NCBI RefSeq assembly: GCF_037975245.1
Contig: NC_092568.1
Coordinates: 40,515,631 to 40,579,630, forward strand
Length of the DNA stretch: 64,000 nt
Reading direction: 5' to 3'
Source of the DNA: Apostichopus japonicus
Taxonomy: Eukaryota > Echinodermata > Holothuroidea > Aspidochirotida > Stichopodidae
In this document: in pieces, positions 60,269-64,000 of the stretch
Numbering within the stretch: position 1 is the stretch's first letter
Layout of the letters: each line of letters begins with the position of its first letter
Position numbers and translations under genes: made by a program
The notes under the pieces: generated by a model
What the model was told of the DNA's origin: nothing
The model's input: the letters and a program-made list of their open reading frames with translations, nothing else
Database searches by the model: none

Positions 60269-63200
60269 ATTATTTTACCTTTTTGGCTTCCCACAGTTCC
60301 TTCGGTTGAGGGTCGGACACCCCGCAAAAAGTGTCTAATCAAAGTTAACTTTTACTTATTATCCAGTGCTCGTAATCACTACGCGTGCATGCGACACCTC
60401 ATTGATTCAAACATGTTTATTTTCACCTTTGCGTGGCAGGTTAAAAGCTTTATGAGGCTAATATGTATTTTACACTCTAAAAGCAACCTGGTGAAAATTT
60501 CCTGGTTAACAATTTGCTAACATTATCCTGGTTATTTGCTACGTTAGTTAACATCATCCTGGTTACGCTCAATCCGTTCTGGGGTAAATCTGATCTTAAT
60601 ATAACCCTGGTGAAAATAGATTATTTGCATATTGCAATCCTCGCCTCTGATTAGTCGGTAGTCGCGACTCAAGACGTTCGATCTAGCTAGCTAGCAGCTT
60701 ACTACGGCGACAATCGCAAGCAGGAGAAACAGTCACATACACGAAGAAATGTGCAAATAACCATCTAATTATTGCAGACGACGAAGTCAAATTCTTGCTA
60801 GATTAATGGGGTATGAGTTACCTTAAATCAGTGTTTAAATGTAAAGGTGAAATAAAGGGATCGTGTCGATTTTGTGATTTCTGCGATACAGTCAGTACAT
60901 GCGATATTTAAGTATGACCTAACGTTAGCTCTTACATTGTTAGGCTAGGTTAGGCCAGATCCTTTCCCGGCTGTAGTAAATACGCTGTACTAGCTATGAG
61001 ATAGTATAGGTTAGTATTTGTATAGTAAGTACCTTCACTTCAGGACTAAGTCTAGACCTTAGTAAGTATATGCCCACTCTGTGTGTCATACTCAAAGCAA
61101 TACCTTCCCTAATTAACGGCCGCTTCTAGTGACTACTTCTACCAAATGCGAGTAATTGTGGTGTACGGTAACTTCTAAGGGCACACCTAATCAAAACCAC
61201 ACATATATAGTGAAATTATACAAAGGCCCAGGCCTCTTTGCGCTTGGGTCAGTACACTTTAGTCTAAGTTAGAGTTAGACCCTGTACGCCTTGCTTGCCT
61301 TCGCTTTTAAAAGACTAGGCCTAGGCTATACTAGTGGTCTACATGTTTGGGAAATGGCTAATAGTGATTGCTGACAGTGAAAGAAAAGATTGCTTAAAAT
61401 TGCAAGTGATGCATTTATGGTAGTAGCCTAGACTAACCTCTGAGTGTAAAACTTACCCAGGCTAGGCTATAACCAGTTAAGCTATATGTATTGATAGTGT
61501 GAAATTTAATTAGAAAAATTATAATTTTGTACTATTCATTTATAAAACCAAGAAACTTGTGTATGGTTCATCTCAATCGGGACTATACTTCAATTAATTG
61601 GTCAGAAATCAGTGCTTGGGGAGGGGGGGGGGGGGGGACGAGAGACTTGTGTGTCAAACTTTAACGAGTTTTGGCTGAAATGTCAGTTAATTAGGCTAGG
61701 CCTTCCCAATTATAGTTACAATATGGAGATCAATTTACCAAACAATGTAGTATTACAGAATAAAGAGACTACTTGTGGTTAGACAGCAATGTACTGTGGT
61801 AGACTGCTAACAATGTTGCAATGCACGTTTATAGACCTACATCTATGATGGTGCCTTGTTCGATTGTAACTTTAGTGTTCTTTAATAGAAGCATGTACAT
61901 TGTAAAATCCTAGAAACAGCATGTCAACCATTTTATGGGGGGGGGGGGGGAAGTGGGGGAGGAGAGGGTTGATAATTTATAGAGAAGTTATCAATTTCTT
62001 CTTCCATGTTGACTTTTGTTTTGCAAGTATGCATATACTGTACCAGTTTCTACTTGGACAAGACGATACGTCTATTGAAAACAGTCAGAAAGTATACAGA
62101 AAATACATTTTTGAAAGTTTTATCCAACTCGTTTAGCGTGATGACCCTATTTTCCAAGCACCTGCACCATTCATCAATTTAAACACAGCAATAATGGCAT
62201 CTTGGTTGTTTTCTTAAGTCTGTTAGGTACCTTTCAGCAAAAACCTGCAGCCAGTGTTCGAAGATCTTTTACTGAGCTACAGCTTTTGTAGACTTAAATT
62301 GCCATAAAAGTGTTCAAGAAGATGTTTTACCTCAACATGACTTGCAGTGTATATCAGTCTTTATCATTCACTGAGCATTTGTCTAAGGTGACTATATGAC
62401 TCAATTTGAGTATGAACCCCTCTCAAGTAGCTGGGCGCAGGGGCATGTCACTCCACTTTCAGACTAGTGTATTCCCACCCCACCACCTTAATTTGTCCCA
62501 CCATCATGTGAACAAAGCATCACACTGAAGTAACAACACACGAGGAGTGTGACCCACCTTTAATTATTGGTACACCTCCATAAATTGTTTGTGCCCATTC
62601 ATCTCGGAGTATCTGCTCCCCAGGGTCCCAAACATGTCTGTAAAGCCGACTCCCTAATATTTCGGTCTAATTAAACGTAGCATGTTGAACGATATAGACG
62701 GTTGGGCTTTGTTCCCTATTTATCTATTTAAGGGCATAACGTAAGATTGTACAGCATTTGCGAACATGTTAGGATAGTTTGTTTGTTTTCAAAGTAAGAG
62801 CAACTGTGTAAGCAGCGGCTAGGTACCAGTGAGTTGTAATTCATTTCAGCAAGTTTATCTTTTTCCACAAAAGTCGATCTAATCTAGTGCAGCAAATGTT
62901 TCTATATGTGGAAATGAAATTCCGTCGAAACCTCGTTACTATGCCCTTTTCGCGCAAGTCATTCTTTTAGGTATACCAAGATGGCGCGAGTGACCTTCAA
63001 ATAGCTGCAAAGCGTATTGTTGTCAGCAGGTGCGATATGGCTTCATATATGTATAAATTCCAGTGGTTATATCCTCCAAATCGAATGAGATTTTCCCTTA
63101 CCACGTTTGGAACGCCTTGCTCACCAAAAAGCTGTGTGTCCATCACAAATGTCACAGCATGTAGACTAACATAAAAATGGAGAAATTTAAACTCCGAAGT

Positions 63201-63640
63201 TTCAGTCGTGAATGTATTTTATGTCCTTACAAATCCAAGCATTCACGTACTTGATCTTTCTAAAAGGCTCAAACAATTATTAGCAACATTACGAGCATGG
63301 TTAAAAATACCATTCACACGTTACTCTGGGCTTGTATATTTAACCTAGCGCAGAGGCCTAGTCCTGTAGACTGAAATACAAGCATACACGTAACTGTGTA
63401 ACTTAATGCCTATGGCCTAGCTCAGGTTTAACTTGACCATAGGTAATGTGCCCACTCTTTGTGTAGGCTTAGGTCTAGGTATTATTACTAGTGCATGAAC
63501 TGGGCTTTGTGCTGCGGTATACTTGACCCATCTAATCAGTACAGCCAATGCCGGCCTATAAGTATCATTATACCCTCTCTTGCAGCACAGTTTACATGTT
63601 TCAGGATATTCTTTAACAGTGGCACCAAAATTTTGTAGTT
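60269..63640. other. Stretch with no supported gene
   Basis: G runs near 61,621-61,636 and 61,938-61,949. AGGCCTAG-type motifs are common. ORF 61,921-62,136 has no known domain and starts in a G run. Confidence 0.4.
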
Positions 63641-63650
63641 ACACCTCTAT

Positions 63651-64000
63651 AATGCTAAAAGTAAAATATGATCCAGTGTAATATATGCATATTAAATAAG
63701 CTCAACTCAAATCATTTAAATGTTAAACCTTGAATGTCTAATTAAAAGGCTCGTTTTGACCACCAATTTGAGAATGGGCGTGTTGACTGGAGAAAGAAGT
63801 TGAAATGTTCAGCAATACCAACCACCTTCTCTCACTGCAATTCAAAATGCTAAAAGTAAAATATGATTCAGTCTAATATATGTATATTCAAAAAGCTCAA
63901 CTCAAATCATTTAAATGTTAAACCTTGAATGTCTATTTTGTAATTAAAAGGCTCGTTTTGACCACCAATTTGAGAATAGGCGTGTTGACTGGAGAAAGAA
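63651..64000. repeat. About 195-bp tandem duplication, second copy cut by window end
   Basis: 'aatgctaaaagtaaaatatg' at 63,651 recurs at 63,846. Both copies continue with 'ctcaactcaaatcatttaaatg' shared wording and 'ggcgtgttgactggagaaag'. Copies differ by a few substitutions and an 8-bp indel. Confidence 0.9.

Overview
The window is eukaryotic, gene-poor and repeat-rich. It holds introns with GT/AG borders, TATA-box LTR promoters, LINEs, tRNA-derived SINE-like repeats, long microsatellites and many mononucleotide G or C runs. I think it is a marine invertebrate deuterostome, with an echinoderm such as a sea cucumber plausible. The best clue is an LTR retrotransposon with Ty3/gypsy-type domains in a Ty1/copia-like order (gag-PR-IN-RT-RNase H). 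That layout is known from the Gmr1-like group of deuterostomes. The species cannot be fixed from sequence alone.

Layout. 1-2.9 kb: 3' part of a degenerate Ty3/gypsy element (RT, RNase H, integrase), ending at a polypurine tract and a probable LTR start. 4.4-5.0 kb: 65-bp satellite. 5.5-8.4 kb and 15.8-17.4 kb: degenerate copies of one non-coding repeat family, plus a G-rich minisatellite. 10.77-14.02 kb: a fold-back element with inverted arms of about 1.13 kb around a broken gene for a PIN/FEN-like nuclease with a C-terminal CXC cysteine domain. 17.44-17.85 kb: a LINE tail. 21.9-22.9 kb: tRNA-like repeats tied to TA, GATA, GACG and GGAT microsatellites. 23.0-32.6 kb: a nested palindromic region. 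Old inverted arms enclose a second pair of short inverted termini (24.69/31.33 kb), and inside lie a 5'-truncated LINE with a 12-bp target duplication, a SINE and a decayed multi-exon gene. 35.0-35.7 kb: two broken SET-domain exons.

36.8-56.4 kb is one nested structure. A 6.3-kb Gmr1-like retrotransposon on the minus strand has two LTRs, a 4-bp GTAT target duplication, a PPT and a PBS. Its integrase is split by a 13.3-kb DNA element (39,248-52,573) with CACGGG termini, a 3-bp ATA duplication and dense CGTAA subterminal motifs. This is best read as a non-autonomous EnSpm/CACTA-like transposon. Its interior holds no recognisable transposase, only satellites, microsatellites and a tRNA-like repeat.

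56.4-64 kb holds a decayed zinc-finger exon (59.5-60.3 kb), one unrecognised cysteine-rich candidate exon on the minus strand (58.8-59.1 kb) and a 195-bp tandem duplication running off the window end.

No intact host gene is certain. Almost every recognisable coding segment is broken by stops or frameshifts, so this reads as a transposon graveyard recording several rounds of insertion.
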